Positions 44,427 through 53,981 of a stretch of 64,000 nt of DNA are shown one piece after another; the stretch's first letter is position 1; every line of letters begins with the position of its first letter. Under the pieces are notes generated by a model, which was not told the DNA's origin, searched no databases, and saw nothing but the letters and a program-made list of their open reading frames with translations. The stretch is from Planctomycetia bacterium (GTDB lineage: Bacteria > Planctomycetota > Brocadiia > Brocadiales > Brocadiaceae): NCBI GenBank assembly GCA_015075005.1, contig JABTVC010000002.1, positions 726,259 through 790,258 of the forward strand. The letters are read 5' to 3'. Made by a program: the position numbers and the translations under genes.

Positions 44427-45116
44427 TTATTTCAGTCTTGCTTCTGTGGCAGCCCAATCAATATTCTTAAAGAAGGCCTCGATGTAATCCGTCTTTTTCA
44501 GACCATAATCGATCATAAAGGCATGCTCAAAGACATCCATAATCAACAGCGGATTACATCCCGCCGGATGAGATACATCATGCTCATTTATCCAGAAGTT
44601 AATGAGCCTCTTGTTCGTGCTATCCTGATACAGGACGGCCCACCCAATACCTCTCATGCTTCCTACTGCCCTGAAGTCCTCCTCCCACAACTCACAACTG
44701 CCAAACTCATCTGCCATCTTTTTGGCAAGTCCTCCCGCTTTGTTAATGCCACCTTTTTCCCCTCCAAGATTTTCAAAATAATATTCATGAAGTCTCATCC
44801 CATTGAACTCCCATCCAAGCCTCCTCTTGAGTTCAGCAAATTCCGGGGTGGCTGTCTTGCCATCTTTCAGCATCTGACCCAGGGTGTCGAGCACCTTGTT
44901 GGTATTTGTTACATATCCCTGATAGAGGGTAAAGTGATTTTTTATCAACGTCTCACTGAATCCCTCCATCCCAACGAGTTTCGAATAATCCTTTGCTGCG
45001 TACGGCATAGTTTTTTCCTCCTTTTCTGTTGATGCATGTAAAGGGTTCGGAATACCAAATAACAGGGCAGCCCCTCCTGCACCTGTTATCGCTAAAAATT
45101 CACGTCTGTTAAGCAT
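44427..45116 (-). CDS. Exported Fe/Mn superoxide dismutase
   Basis: The product begins with a twin-arginine signal (MLNRREFLAITGAGGAALLF) ending near LHAS, then a full Fe/Mn-SOD domain. Metal ligands are seen in NHFTLYQGYV, RLHEYYF and MDVFEHAFMIDY (Asp and His). GINKAGGLAKKMADEFGSCE and AVLYQD are also typical. Tat export places a folded metal enzyme outside the cytoplasm (periplasm or anammoxosome). The ATG at 45116 with AGGAAG at 5 nt is preferred over the upstream GTG. 229 residues. Metal choice (Fe or Mn) is not readable with certainty. Confidence 0.9.
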   Translation of the reverse strand: MLNRREFLAITGAGGAALLFGIPNPLHASTEKEEKTMPYAAKDYSKLVGMEGFSETLIKNHFTLYQGYVTNTNKVLDTLGQMLKDGKTATPEFAELKRRLGWEFNGMRLHEYYFENLGGEKGGINKAGGLAKKMADEFGSCELWEEDFRAVGSMRGIGWAVLYQDSTNKRLINFWINEHDVSHPAGCNPLLIMDVFEHAFMIDYGLKKTDYIEAFFKNIDWAATEARLK

Positions 45117-45163
45117 AGCCACTTCCTATTACTATTACTTTGTAAATTATTTATGATTTACTC

Positions 45164-46582
45164 CTACAACGCCCTTAAAAAGGCAACCAGATCCCCCTTT
45201 TCCTGCTTTGTGAGTTTGACCTCAAGGATCAGGTTAAAGAATTCTACCGTATCTTCTAACGTTAACAATCTCCCGTCGTGTAAATAGGGCGGCGAATCCT
45301 TTATGCCACGCAGGGGAAAGGTCTTGATGGGACCATCAGCGCTGGCCATGCGTCCATTGATCATGTGTGGTTTGTAAAAACGCTCCACCTTAAGGTTGTG
45401 CATGAGGTTATCCGTATAGTAGGGAGGTGGATGGCATATTGAACACCTGGCCTTCCCAAAGAACACAGACTGTCCCCGCTGTTCTGCCTCCGTGGCCTTT
45501 CTCTGATCCAGCATACCATAGATGTTCAGCTTTGGTGCGGGTGGAAAATCCAGTAGTTCCTGAACCTCTGCCATGAAATGGACCTGACTCCCCCGTTCGA
45601 GGATATTGACCCCTTTTTTCGTAGCGATAACCTGGTCTCCATCAAAGTAGGCGCCTCGCTGCTCGAATTCTGTAAAGTCCTCGATACTTTTTAATGCCCG
45701 TTGAGAGCCGAACAACCGCTGGATATTTACCCCACGCAGGGAAGGGGTATCAAGGCGATGGCGAAACTCCTGTGGACGAGTATCACCAGCGAGATGTGTA
45801 GAGGCATTGGTATGTCCGTTCACGTGGCAATCAAAGCAAGTAACACCACGGCTCGGTTGTTCCGAGCGGCGATCTTCTGTTTGATTGAATTGTTGTTGCG
45901 GAAAAGGTGTGACCAGAAGTCTTAAACCTTCAAGCTGTTTGGGATTCAGTATCCCATTAAAGAGCTCATAATAGTTGGCGATGGTCACCACCTTACCCTG
46001 AGAGACGTCACCTAAGTCAGGCCGTGTGGTTAAATAAATTGACGGCGGGAACTCTGGCAAAAAGTGGTCCGGCAGATCGTAATCCAGGTCAAAGCGGGTA
46101 AGATCTCTTCTCTCTTGTTTCCCGATCTCGTCGATATGGAACCTGGGGAAAAGCATACCGCCTTCAATATGATTGGGGTGAGGAAGCGGCATAAACCCTT
46201 TCGGGAAAAAGTCCTTTTCCCCGATCTCTTCCGGGGTCATAGCTCCCAGCTTTTCCCAGATCACATCTTTGTGAAGTTTTACCCGTACACCTTCCTGAAT
46301 TGGTTTTCCCCGGGACATGGCTACATCTTTGGCCTGATTGTTGCTCAAGTCATAACGCTCATTGAGTAAGTCCATATGACGTTTCATAACTCCCCTTTTA
46401 GCAGCCTTCATCATACCCATCGTCTCTTTGAAAGGCTCGGTTATGGTCACGGGTGCATAACTAGACCTTACCGTTTTCTTCTCCTGTTGCTTTTCCTGTG
46501 CGTGGGCGACACCTATTGCAATGGTCATCATAGCAAAGATCACCACCGGCACACTTCCGTGTTTCAGTACTCCTTGCATCAT
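45164..46582 (-). CDS. Exported dihaem cytochrome c peroxidase (MauG-type)
   Basis: Start at 46582 (MMQGVLKHGSVPVVIFAMMT) follows AAAGGAG and gives a signal peptide ending at AHAQ. The protein has two haem sites, CFDCH (about residue 255) and CSICH (about 390), and the family's C-terminal SPPYLHDGRLLTLEDTVEFF. This order matches MauG/CcpA dihaem peroxidases, but at 472 residues it is longer than typical CcpA (about 330-350) because of an N-terminal extension rich in charged residues. It likely reduces peroxide outside the cytoplasm. The next gene leftward is the SOD, suggesting a joint detoxifying unit. Confidence 0.82.
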   Translation of the reverse strand: MMQGVLKHGSVPVVIFAMMTIAIGVAHAQEKQQEKKTVRSSYAPVTITEPFKETMGMMKAAKRGVMKRHMDLLNERYDLSNNQAKDVAMSRGKPIQEGVRVKLHKDVIWEKLGAMTPEEIGEKDFFPKGFMPLPHPNHIEGGMLFPRFHIDEIGKQERRDLTRFDLDYDLPDHFLPEFPPSIYLTTRPDLGDVSQGKVVTIANYYELFNGILNPKQLEGLRLLVTPFPQQQFNQTEDRRSEQPSRGVTCFDCHVNGHTNASTHLAGDTRPQEFRHRLDTPSLRGVNIQRLFGSQRALKSIEDFTEFEQRGAYFDGDQVIATKKGVNILERGSQVHFMAEVQELLDFPPAPKLNIYGMLDQRKATEAEQRGQSVFFGKARCSICHPPPYYTDNLMHNLKVERFYKPHMINGRMASADGPIKTFPLRGIKDSPPYLHDGRLLTLEDTVEFFNLILEVKLTKQEKGDLVAFLRAL

Positions 46583-46705
46583 AATATCTCTCCTTTCAAA
46601 ATTAATCGTATTGTCAAAAGTTTTCATACGCCTTATTTCATATTTCCCCTCCTTATTTTAAGTGCTGCCACCACTTCAGTGCTCAAGACAAAACGGGGAA
46701 GATAA

Positions 46706-47209
46706 CTATACTGCTGTGTGCTTTACTGCCTTCAGTTGTTCTGCAAGTATCCTTAGGTGTTTTTTCTCTTCGTTTGCCAATTGTTCAAATGCCTTCCGGC
46801 CCGCTTCATATTTCGTATTTTTTGCGGCCTCGGTATAATAGAGAATAGAGTCCTTCTCTGCCTGAATACCCATTTCCAATGCGTCTATGTCGGTCTTTAT
46901 TTCAGCCGCAAGCCGCCCGGCCTCACCTTTTTTCGTAAATATGCCCGTATCTACCAAATCTTTTAGATACAGGTCCACGGTGTAGTCCTCACAACCTTGC
47001 ACCGGATTTGCCGGAGAGGTTATATCAAGATAGGCCTTTTGAAAAAGGGCCAGATGTTTCTTTTCAGCAGAAGCGAGTTTTGAAAAGATATCCTTTGCCT
47101 TGTCATCTTTTGCACTCTTCATGAGGGTAGAATAAAACTCCAGACCTTCCTCCTCGATATTTATTGCAATCTTTAACGCCTCTGCATCATTAAAATTTTC
47201 ATATTTCAT
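46706..47209 (-). CDS. Ferritin-like diiron protein (rubrerythrin type, no rubredoxin domain)
   Basis: The 167-residue protein has ferritin-like diiron motifs: NIEEEGLEFYSTLMKSAKDD, ASAEKKHLALFQ and AEKDSILYYTEAAKN, ANEEKKHLRILAEQL (two Exx-H pairs). There is no C-terminal rubredoxin domain with two CxxC, so this is an erythrin-type protein rather than full rubrerythrin. A role in peroxide reduction or iron handling is likely. It is surrounded by SOD and dihaem peroxidase genes on the same strand. Confidence 0.85.
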   Translation of the reverse strand: MKYENFNDAEALKIAINIEEEGLEFYSTLMKSAKDDKAKDIFSKLASAEKKHLALFQKAYLDITSPANPVQGCEDYTVDLYLKDLVDTGIFTKKGEAGRLAAEIKTDIDALEMGIQAEKDSILYYTEAAKNTKYEAGRKAFEQLANEEKKHLRILAEQLKAVKHTAV

Positions 47210-47346
47210 ACGACATTATCCTCTTAAAAATAAGCCTGCTCGTTAAATTTTCGTTATATTAAATTGGTTTTTTTGTGTCTCCGTGACTCTGTGTTTTTAT
47301 ATCCATTCCTTGTCGCTTCACAAAATCCCAGGATGACCAAATAATA

Positions 47347-48606
47347 TTATGGAGACAAACCCCTTACAGAGATTGCGTCTGCAACCTTTTGGACAGCCAG
47401 GATCATGGCAGCGGTACGCAGGTTAACGCCCTTTTCCTGAGAGACCCCAAGAACATTCTCATAGGACCGGTACAGGAGATTTTTCAATCTTGTATTCACC
47501 TCATGCTCACACCAGAAATAACACTGCGCATCCTGTGCCCACTCAAAATAGGAGACAATCACACCACCTGCATTCGCCAGAATATCAGGAACAACGGGTA
47601 TTTTGCGTTCAGCCAGTATCTGATCCGCCGCGGTTGTGGTCGGTCCATTTGCCCCCTCAACAACCATCTTTGCCTTTATCTTATCCGCATTTTGTTTTGT
47701 AATCTGATTCCCCATTGCTGCCGGCACCAACACGTCGCACGGCAGTTCCAGCAGGGACTCATTTGTTATACTTTCAGCACGGTGAAAATGGACAAAAGAA
47801 CCCTGTTCTTGATAATGCTTCATAAGGGCATCGTGACTGAGACCCTTTGGATTATAAATCCCGCCTTTCGAACTGCTCACGGCGATGATCCTGCAGCCCG
47901 TTTCACTGAGGAATTTTCCAACGGCAGAACCAACATTTCCATATCCCTGAATTACCACCTTAAGACCCTTCAGGTTCATCTTCTTATGTTTCATGGCATT
48001 CGTGATGGTAAGGGCGATACCAAGACCCGTTGCATCGGTTCTTCCCAAAGAACCGCCGACATTGATAGGTTTGCCGGTAACAATTCCCGGAGAACAATAG
48101 CCACTATTCATGCTGTACGTATCCATCATCCATGCCATGGTCTGTTCATTGGTATTTACATCGGGAGCCGGAATATCTTTTTCGACTCCAATAACAGGCA
48201 TGATGGCATACGTGTAACGGCGTGTGAGTCTTTCCAACTCTCTTCCCGAAAGGGTTTTGGGATTGCACACAACACCACCTTTGGCACCACCAAATGGCAC
48301 TCCCGCCAGAGAACACTTCCATGTCATCTCCATCGCCAGCGCTTTTAAATCATCGATGGTAAGTTCCGGATGATAACGCACGCCCCCTTTATAAGGACCT
48401 CGTGCCGCATTGTGCTGGACACGGAATCCGGTAAAAACCCTCAGAAAACCATCATCCATTTGCACAGGAACGGAAACCGTCAATATACGATCGAAATTTC
48501 TGAGCAATTGGTGGATGTCATCAGGAAGTATCATCGATTTCGATGCCGTATCGAGCTGTGTTAACGCAGTTTTCCATGCGCCCGTGATCGTTGATTTTTC
48601 CGGCAT
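47347..48606 (-). CDS. gdhA: Glutamate dehydrogenase (Glu/Leu/Phe/Val family)
   Basis: The 419-residue protein has the substrate region PYKGGVRYHPELTIDDLKAL and MTWKCSLAGVPFGGAKGGVV, with catalytic Lys and the Gly-rich loop, DVNTNEQTMAWMMD, and the Rossmann motif VVIQGYGNVGSAVGKFL. Length fits NAD-type bacterial GDH (about 415-420). It reversibly aminates 2-oxoglutarate to glutamate, which fits an ammonium-rich habitat. AGGAG lies just before ATG. The downstream neighbours do not share a pathway with it. Coenzyme preference is not established. Confidence 0.93.
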   Translation of the reverse strand: MPEKSTITGAWKTALTQLDTASKSMILPDDIHQLLRNFDRILTVSVPVQMDDGFLRVFTGFRVQHNAARGPYKGGVRYHPELTIDDLKALAMEMTWKCSLAGVPFGGAKGGVVCNPKTLSGRELERLTRRYTYAIMPVIGVEKDIPAPDVNTNEQTMAWMMDTYSMNSGYCSPGIVTGKPINVGGSLGRTDATGLGIALTITNAMKHKKMNLKGLKVVIQGYGNVGSAVGKFLSETGCRIIAVSSSKGGIYNPKGLSHDALMKHYQEQGSFVHFHRAESITNESLLELPCDVLVPAAMGNQITKQNADKIKAKMVVEGANGPTTTAADQILAERKIPVVPDILANAGGVIVSYFEWAQDAQCYFWCEHEVNTRLKNLLYRSYENVLGVSQEKGVNLRTAAMILAVQKVADAISVRGLSP

Positions 48607-48625
48607 TGACTCCTGCCCTCCGTAA

Positions 48626-49174
48626 TTAAGACAAAACGTTCCGCGTATATCCCTGGTTTGCCTGTAAGCCTGAATAATCTCTAACCCACTTTTCTACATT
48701 CGTATTTTCCAGGTTGTAGAAATTCATCGAGGTCAAAGGGGGAAAATAGATATTAAGGGTGACCATCGTCTCCGCATGAATGTTTGATACGCGATGGATG
48801 GTTGTGAGGCTCACGTATGACAGTTCGCCTGTATGAAACCTGCGGGTAAAGGTGGGAATAATCATGCCCGCGGGCTTCTTATCGAATAGCTCCTCGGTCA
48901 TAGTGCCCTGCCGGACAACCGTAATGCCGACAGAGCTACCATGATCGTGTATCGGGGTAATCTGCCCCTTCCGAAAGCACAGCACTGCGACTTCACACTT
49001 ACTGCTGACGTGAACAACGTTCCTTTTATATCCCTGGTCGGAAAAGCCGACATACCCCTCGATAGGCAATTGTCTTCCGTCCGACTCCAGCACGCATTTT
49101 TTCAACACATCAAGGGGTGCGTTATCCGCTAAGGATTCCAGGCGATTGATGAACGATCTTAAAACGATATCCAT
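48626..49174 (-). CDS. Cysteine dioxygenase family (cupin) protein
   Basis: The 182-residue protein has the cupin metal motif PIHDHGSSVGITVVRQG (HxH) and a third histidine in IHRVSN, the arrangement of type I cysteine dioxygenases (iron ligands 86, 88, 140 in the mammalian enzyme). Such enzymes convert cysteine to cysteine sulfinate using O2. An O2-dependent function is unexpected in an anaerobe, so it may act on another thiol or serve in O2 stress. It lies 3 bp after the dihaem peroxidase gene. Confidence 0.75.
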   Translation of the reverse strand: MDIVLRSFINRLESLADNAPLDVLKKCVLESDGRQLPIEGYVGFSDQGYKRNVVHVSSKCEVAVLCFRKGQITPIHDHGSSVGITVVRQGTMTEELFDKKPAGMIIPTFTRRFHTGELSYVSLTTIHRVSNIHAETMVTLNIYFPPLTSMNFYNLENTNVEKWVRDYSGLQANQGYTRNVLS

Positions 49175-49177
49175 ACA

Positions 49178-50230
49178 TTAAAAACCTTTCGGTAAATTGG
49201 GAAACGCAAGGGGTACCGCATTGTATTTGATTTCGACCAGTTCACCGGTCAATGCCTTCATAAATTCAATGAGGTCGCCCACCTCCTGCCCGCTTAATTG
49301 CAAGGCATGAATGTCTGAGCTTTTGTTTTCACTTCTTCCGCCGCCTCCATTATAAAATTGTACTACCTCAAATAATGTGGGGAAGAATCCGTTATGCATA
49401 TAAGGAGCAGTATCAGTAATATTTCGCAAGGTAGGCGTCTTGAATGCCCCTTTGTCCGCATCGTTTTTAGTAACGTTATATCGTCCTAAATCTTCTTTGA
49501 GGGGGCCATCTGCCGGCACTCCAATGTTATGAAATCTATTGTCGGTAAAGTTCGGTCCGTTATGGCACTTGATACACTCCGCCTTACCGGTAAACAATGC
49601 CATACCCCGAATTGCTGATTCACTCATAGCGTGTTCGTCGCCTTGCATATACCGGTCAAACGGTGAATTTGCACATACAATCGTACGTTCGAATGCTGCA
49701 ATGGCCTTTGCTATCCCATCAGCGGTTATGCCTGTCCCAAAGACTTCTTTAAATGCCCTGACGTAATCGGGGATTCCGCTTAACTTTCTCACAACGTTAT
49801 CCAGCGTTTCGAACATCTCATTCGGATTCTGTATGGGGCCCAGTGCCTGTTCTTCCAGCGTGGCAGCGCGACCATCCCAAAATTGGAATTCGTTATAGGC
49901 AGTATTGATAACCGTGGGAGAATGCCTGCCTCCCTCCTTTGAGGTGGGTCCGCCCAGCATGCGGGGTAAACCATCAGCAAAACCGAGGGCTGGGTTATGA
50001 CACGTTGCACAGCTAATCCAGTTATTTCCGGAGAGACGCGGATCAAAATAGAGTTTCTTCCCCAATTCGACCTTTGCCTCAGTTTGTGGATTATTTGCCG
50101 GAATTGTTACCGGCGGAAGAGGACCAAGAGGGGGGAAAAGCGGAAAATCACTGGCACCAATTCCTTGTATTATTAAAAAAAGCCCGACTGCACCCCCAAA
50201 AACAGATTTTACAATTTTCCTGATATTCAT
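49178..50230 (-). CDS. Exported dihaem cytochrome c peroxidase (CcpA/MauG type)
   Basis: The 350-residue protein opens with a signal peptide (FGGAVGLFLIIQGIGA) and has two haem sites, CATCHN and CIKCHN, with FKTPTLRNITDTAPYMHNGF near the end, typical of dihaem cytochrome c peroxidases. It reduces hydrogen peroxide in the extracytoplasmic space using electrons from small cytochromes c, several of which are encoded nearby. AAAGGAGG precedes the ATG. The 5' neighbour is an SDR and the 3' neighbour a cupin. Confidence 0.9.
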   Translation of the reverse strand: MNIRKIVKSVFGGAVGLFLIIQGIGASDFPLFPPLGPLPPVTIPANNPQTEAKVELGKKLYFDPRLSGNNWISCATCHNPALGFADGLPRMLGGPTSKEGGRHSPTVINTAYNEFQFWDGRAATLEEQALGPIQNPNEMFETLDNVVRKLSGIPDYVRAFKEVFGTGITADGIAKAIAAFERTIVCANSPFDRYMQGDEHAMSESAIRGMALFTGKAECIKCHNGPNFTDNRFHNIGVPADGPLKEDLGRYNVTKNDADKGAFKTPTLRNITDTAPYMHNGFFPTLFEVVQFYNGGGGRSENKSSDIHALQLSGQEVGDLIEFMKALTGELVEIKYNAVPLAFPNLPKGF

Positions 50231-50295
50231 AAATCATAAACCTCCTTTTAGTTGTTTGAAAAATTACCGTTACATAAACTGCCACTGCTTGTTTG

Positions 50296-51060
50296 CTATT
50301 GCACGGAAAACCCACCATCCACAAATATTACCTGGCCGGTTATATAATCAGATGCCTTTGATGCCAGGAATACTACCACGCCAGAAAGATCCGAGGGTTT
50401 GCCAATCCGCTTCAAGGGTATCTTTGAAATGATAGCCTTTTTAACCTTTTCGTCTTCTAGCATAGTTTTGGTCATCTCCGTCTCCATGGAATAGGGAGCA
50501 ATGGAATTTACCATGATATTATATTTTGCCCATTCGATGGCCAGTGCCCTTGTTAATTGGATTACACCCCCTTTGCTCGCACAATAGGCTGTGGAGCCAC
50601 CAGCTCCAAATACCCCCAGGGCAGAACTGACATTAATAATTTTCCCCCGTTGTCTTTCGACCATGTGCTTACCCACAGCTTTTGAACACAGATACGTGCT
50701 GGTAAGATTAATCTCCAGTATCTTATGCCAGTCCTCCAGGGAAGATTCAAGGCAATGTCCGAAAACATAGGTACCTACGTTATTAACGAGGATATCAATG
50801 GTTTTCAATTCACTGAAAACTTTTTCCACCATTCTTGCCACATCTTCCTGCTTTGTAACGTCAGCAACTATGGGCACTGCTTTTACACCGCTTTCCCGAA
50901 TCTCCTGAGCCGTTGCTTCTATATCCGATTGTGTGCGGCTCACTACGGCTACGTGAGCGCCAGACTCCGAGAGCGCCAGGGCCATCGATTTGCCAAGCCC
51001 TTTACCGGCACCCGTTACTAATGCAACCTTGTCCCGCAGATTAAATAATTCAACACACAT
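50296..51060 (-). CDS. Short-chain dehydrogenase/reductase
   Basis: The 254-residue protein has the classical SDR set: nucleotide motif VTGAGKGLGKSMALALSES, NNVG, catalytic Ser in NVSSALG and YCASK, and C-terminal VFLASKASDYITGQVIFVDG. The Arg in VVSRTQSD favours NADPH. Family members closest to this pattern include FabG and related alcohol dehydrogenases, but a true FabG role is not shown by the context. No acyl-carrier genes are nearby. The cytochrome gene 5' to it may not be co-functional. Confidence 0.85.
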   Translation of the reverse strand: MCVELFNLRDKVALVTGAGKGLGKSMALALSESGAHVAVVSRTQSDIEATAQEIRESGVKAVPIVADVTKQEDVARMVEKVFSELKTIDILVNNVGTYVFGHCLESSLEDWHKILEINLTSTYLCSKAVGKHMVERQRGKIINVSSALGVFGAGGSTAYCASKGGVIQLTRALAIEWAKYNIMVNSIAPYSMETEMTKTMLEDEKVKKAIISKIPLKRIGKPSDLSGVVVFLASKASDYITGQVIFVDGGFSVQ

Positions 51061-51112
51061 AATTTCTTCACTCCCATTTTTGTTGTATATGCAGCCCGTG
51101 ATTCCGGATTGT

Positions 51113-51994
51113 TCAATCCGTCTTCTGTTCCCGCGATTCTCTATCCTGAATCATAAGAACCTTGTTTACATAGTAATTAACCTGGCGCGCCTCAGAATCA
51201 TTTAACAAGAAGGGATCGAAAGACCTCATCAGCTCAATCGTTTTTACCCATTCTTCTGGTGTTTTCCTGGATGTAAATACCCGCTCAACGCTATGGCACG
51301 TATGGCATTTTTCTATAATGATCTTCATACCTACCTGCAGATCCATCCTTGTTTCGTCAATCCCCAGATTTTTTACTAAATACCCCAGCGCCTCCAATGC
51401 TTCCTGATCACTCATGATTGACGGGTCTTTTGCGCGCATACGCGACACGTAATCCCGCCAACCTGCCTCCGTCTTGGCATATGCATACACCCTCTCCAGG
51501 GAATGACAGGTAGAACATCTCTGCTGGACGATACCTCGTCCAGTATTTACATTGACCCGTACAAGCCTTCCCTTTTCTAAAAGGGCAATGTTTTGGCTTT
51601 TGATTGCGAAAATTATATATAATCCAGCATACAAAGGAACCTGCAAATAAACTGCAATCAAAACAAACATACCGTAAATCGGGAGACTTTTATAAAACTT
51701 TTTATAGAGCCTGACTATACATATCTTGGCAAGTATCAATGGGAAAATGGCAATACCAATGTATGCATGAATGGCCGCCTTTGGTGGCAGCCCATTCAAT
51801 TGTTCCAATTTTTGGAACATAATAATGCAAATACCTATATAGAGGGCAAAAAAAGCATACCCCGATATCCGATGCGCCCACAGGAAAAATTTTGGATATT
51901 TGGATGGGGCAATTTGTCCGATCACAAAGAGAATAAATAGAGCATTAATACTACCAATGCCCAACAGACTAAACGCTAAGAGAGAGTTTAACAT
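51113..51994 (-). CDS. Membrane-bound dihaem cytochrome (b561-like helices plus c-type domain)
   Basis: Four hydrophobic segments in the first 170 residues (for example LLAFSLLGIGSINALFILFV and VLIAVYLQVPLYAGLYIIFA) contain several histidines and resemble a b561-like core. They are followed by a soluble c-type domain with two haem sites, CSTCHS and CHTCHS, each followed by LERVYAY or VERVFTS, indicating a domain duplication. Such proteins pass electrons from the membrane quinol pool to periplasmic acceptors. The ATG at 51994 is chosen; a TTG at 52003 is possible. Not a known named enzyme. Confidence 0.75.
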   Translation of the reverse strand: MLNSLLAFSLLGIGSINALFILFVIGQIAPSKYPKFFLWAHRISGYAFFALYIGICIIMFQKLEQLNGLPPKAAIHAYIGIAIFPLILAKICIVRLYKKFYKSLPIYGMFVLIAVYLQVPLYAGLYIIFAIKSQNIALLEKGRLVRVNVNTGRGIVQQRCSTCHSLERVYAYAKTEAGWRDYVSRMRAKDPSIMSDQEALEALGYLVKNLGIDETRMDLQVGMKIIIEKCHTCHSVERVFTSRKTPEEWVKTIELMRSFDPFLLNDSEARQVNYYVNKVLMIQDRESREQKTD

Positions 51995-52117
51995 TGATTT
52001 CAATTCTAAAAAATTCCTACTTTGGAATCACTTGCCAGGGGTGCTTATACTGCTCATACAGATACAATGTATTGAGAACCTTCTTGCATCCTATCGGTAT
52101 GGTCTCTCGCATGCTGT

Positions 52118-52522
52118 TTATTCGAGGAATTCAATGCGTTTTATATAAGCCTCGGCTTTTCCTTCACCTCCCGATGTAGTAGTGTCAACCTCAAGACATA
52201 AACCAGATATTGCAGGAGCCTCTTTTTCGTAATATATCCGAAACGCACGAACCAAATTAAACTCTGAAATTACCGTTTCCTTAAGCCCCGGGTTTCCTAC
52301 ACAAACATAACGCCCACCGGCGTGAAAATACCTCCCTTTGTAAGGCAGGTTAATTTCATCGGCCTCGCTGAGAAACAGGCTTAAGAAATAAGGCAAATCC
52401 GGTATCATAAAATATCCACTGGACAATTTTTCCGGACCAAAAAATATATATAAACTCAAGTTCTTTTCATAAAAAATAAGGCGAGAAGTTGGGATGTAAA
52501 ATATACATTCCCAACCTCTCAA
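52118..52522 (-). CDS. Short protein of unknown function, possibly a DUF3047 fragment
   Basis: The 134-residue frame begins with TTG and has no clear ribosome-binding site, so its start is doubtful. The C-terminal part (SEFNLVRAFRIYYEKEAPAI, then EVDTTTSGGEGKAEAYIKRI) resembles the ending of DUF3047 proteins, which finish in a T-D-T-x-x-x-G-x-x-A-x-A-Y pattern. DUF3047 proteins are normally longer, around 210-230 residues, so this would be an N-terminally truncated copy. It lies 112 bp after the dihaem cytochrome. Confidence 0.4.
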   Translation of the reverse strand: MRGWECIFYIPTSRLIFYEKNLSLYIFFGPEKLSSGYFMIPDLPYFLSLFLSEADEINLPYKGRYFHAGGRYVCVGNPGLKETVISEFNLVRAFRIYYEKEAPAISGLCLEVDTTTSGGEGKAEAYIKRIEFLE

Positions 52523-52575
52523 CCGCTTAACTTCATAACCTCACGTCTTCAATTGTCCAAAACGCATTCGTCGTA

Positions 52576-52773
52576 CTACTTTGTAGCGTCTTTTGCCGCA
52601 TCCTGGATTTCCTTACCTGCCTTTTCGATCTGCTGCCCGGCTTTTTCTGCCGCCTTATCGACTTCCTTGCCGGCGCTCTCTACCGAACCTTCCTTTTTCT
52701 GACAGCCGGTTAACCCTGCAATCAGGGCACCCGTTGCTAACACCACCATGACACTCTTGCCAAATTTTATCAT
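52576..52773 (-). CDS. Small exported lipoprotein, charged helix
   Basis: The 65-residue protein has a type II signal with lipobox LTGC (MIKFGKSVMVVLATGALIAG), followed by a short, lysine- and glutamate-rich helix (EVDKAAEKAGQQIEKAGKEI). This resembles entericidin-like or envelope stress lipoproteins. No enzymatic motif is seen. It lies in a group of small envelope genes. Confidence 0.78.
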   Translation of the reverse strand: MIKFGKSVMVVLATGALIAGLTGCQKKEGSVESAGKEVDKAAEKAGQQIEKAGKEIQDAAKDATK

Positions 52774-52961
52774 TTATATCTCCTCTCCTTGATGTCTCAG
52801 GATAATCACCTTAACAAAAGGGGATTTTTACACCTCATTCCTTTCCCCCGGATACAAACAATATAAACGGGAGCCTGCCTTAAAATAGTTCGTTACTTTC
52901 GTGGCCACCGGGCGATAGCCTTGTCATGCCACACCGTCTCATCTTTGATCTCCCCCCATGG

Positions 52962-53120
52962 CTAGAATCTACCCAACAACATGAGTATCAGTATAATTAC
53001 CACTATCAGACCGACCACGCCGGAGGGTGTATACCCCCATGGCCGGCTATGGGGCCAGGTTGGGATTACTCCTAAAAGTATCAGGATCAGAACTACGATT
53101 AAGATTGAGCTGAGTGACAT
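52962..53120 (-). CDS. DUF3309 small membrane protein
   Basis: This 52-residue gene is too short for most ORF calls. The reverse strand reads MSLSSILIVVLILILLGVIP, then TWPHSRPWGYTPSGVVGLIV, and ends in hydrophobic residues and LLGRF. The motif TWPHSRxWGYxPSG between two hydrophobic helices is the DUF3309 signature. Function is unknown; homologues occur in stress-related clusters with DUF883-like genes, as here. Confidence 0.8.
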   Translation of the reverse strand: MSLSSILIVVLILILLGVIPTWPHSRPWGYTPSGVVGLIVVIILILMLLGRF

Positions 53121-53254
53121 ATTCGTTCTCCCGTTAAAAAAAGAAGATCAAACTAAAGTACATTCCAAAATATATCTGTTCAAGTTATTTACGAACACTT
53201 CCAACCATGTTCCCGAATATCATTTTTGCTGGTAAGACGTTTACTCTTAAATAA

Positions 53255-53854
53255 TCAGTCTATCGGAAGGTCTACTGTTTCTCCCACATTATTTGTTGCG
53301 TCTACGTAGCATCCAATTAAACAACTTGATGCATTTAAATTACAATTAAACCTACCAAACCAGTCATGTTTATCTGTTTCCTCTATACGTCTTGTGTGAT
53401 CGCTCTCGCAATGCCTTAAGCAATTATCAATACTTCCTCTTTTTTCTGTTTTCTCGTTATTAATTTTCTCTTTTTGTATAGCATTACCAAGACCATTAAA
53501 AATCTTTTCACACTCGTCTGCCAGCTTTTTTATTTCTGTGTCATTTAATTCATCAATTTTGGTGGATTGCTTCAGCAATTTCCGATACTGCTCCAAAGAA
53601 CTACGGATATAATCCGGTAATAGGTTGTCTATCGTTTTGTCTTGAAACTTTTGAAGGGCATCTTTTGCGGCTTGAGTAATATATTTTTTATCTGTAGTAG
53701 TTATAGTAGTAATACTAGCCTGTGCATGGGCATCTGCGGTAATTATACCATCCTGTGCGTTAGCAACGGTGGGCAACAGGAAACAGACCATATAGTACCC
53801 AAAGATCGCGAGTAAACCAAACCCTATGTTTTTCTTTATGCTTTTATAGATCAT
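53255..53854 (-). CDS. Exported cysteine-rich protein of unknown function
   Basis: The start at 53854 (MIYKSIKKNIGFGLLAIFGY) with AGGAAAGGT upstream gives 199 residues and a signal peptide ending near VANA. The mature part is a helix-rich domain (AAKDALQKFQDKTIDNLLPD, KLADECEKIFNGLGNAIQKE) and a C-terminal Cys-rich tail with NCLRHCESDHTRR, FNCNLNASSCLIGC. Six cysteines in the mature part suggest disulfides or a metal site; no family is recognised. A longer frame to 54085 is not needed. Confidence 0.65.
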   Translation of the reverse strand: MIYKSIKKNIGFGLLAIFGYYMVCFLLPTVANAQDGIITADAHAQASITTITTTDKKYITQAAKDALQKFQDKTIDNLLPDYIRSSLEQYRKLLKQSTKIDELNDTEIKKLADECEKIFNGLGNAIQKEKINNEKTEKRGSIDNCLRHCESDHTRRIEETDKHDWFGRFNCNLNASSCLIGCYVDATNNVGETVDLPID

Positions 53855-53981
53855 TTTACCTTTCCTTTCTATTTCGGCAAAACCGCGGATATCCCGAACC
53901 ATATCAGCGGAGCCTTTTTCCCCTGTTGCCAGAAGAATGTGAATGAAACCGCTCAGAGTGAAAGAACGAAATACTCGCTGA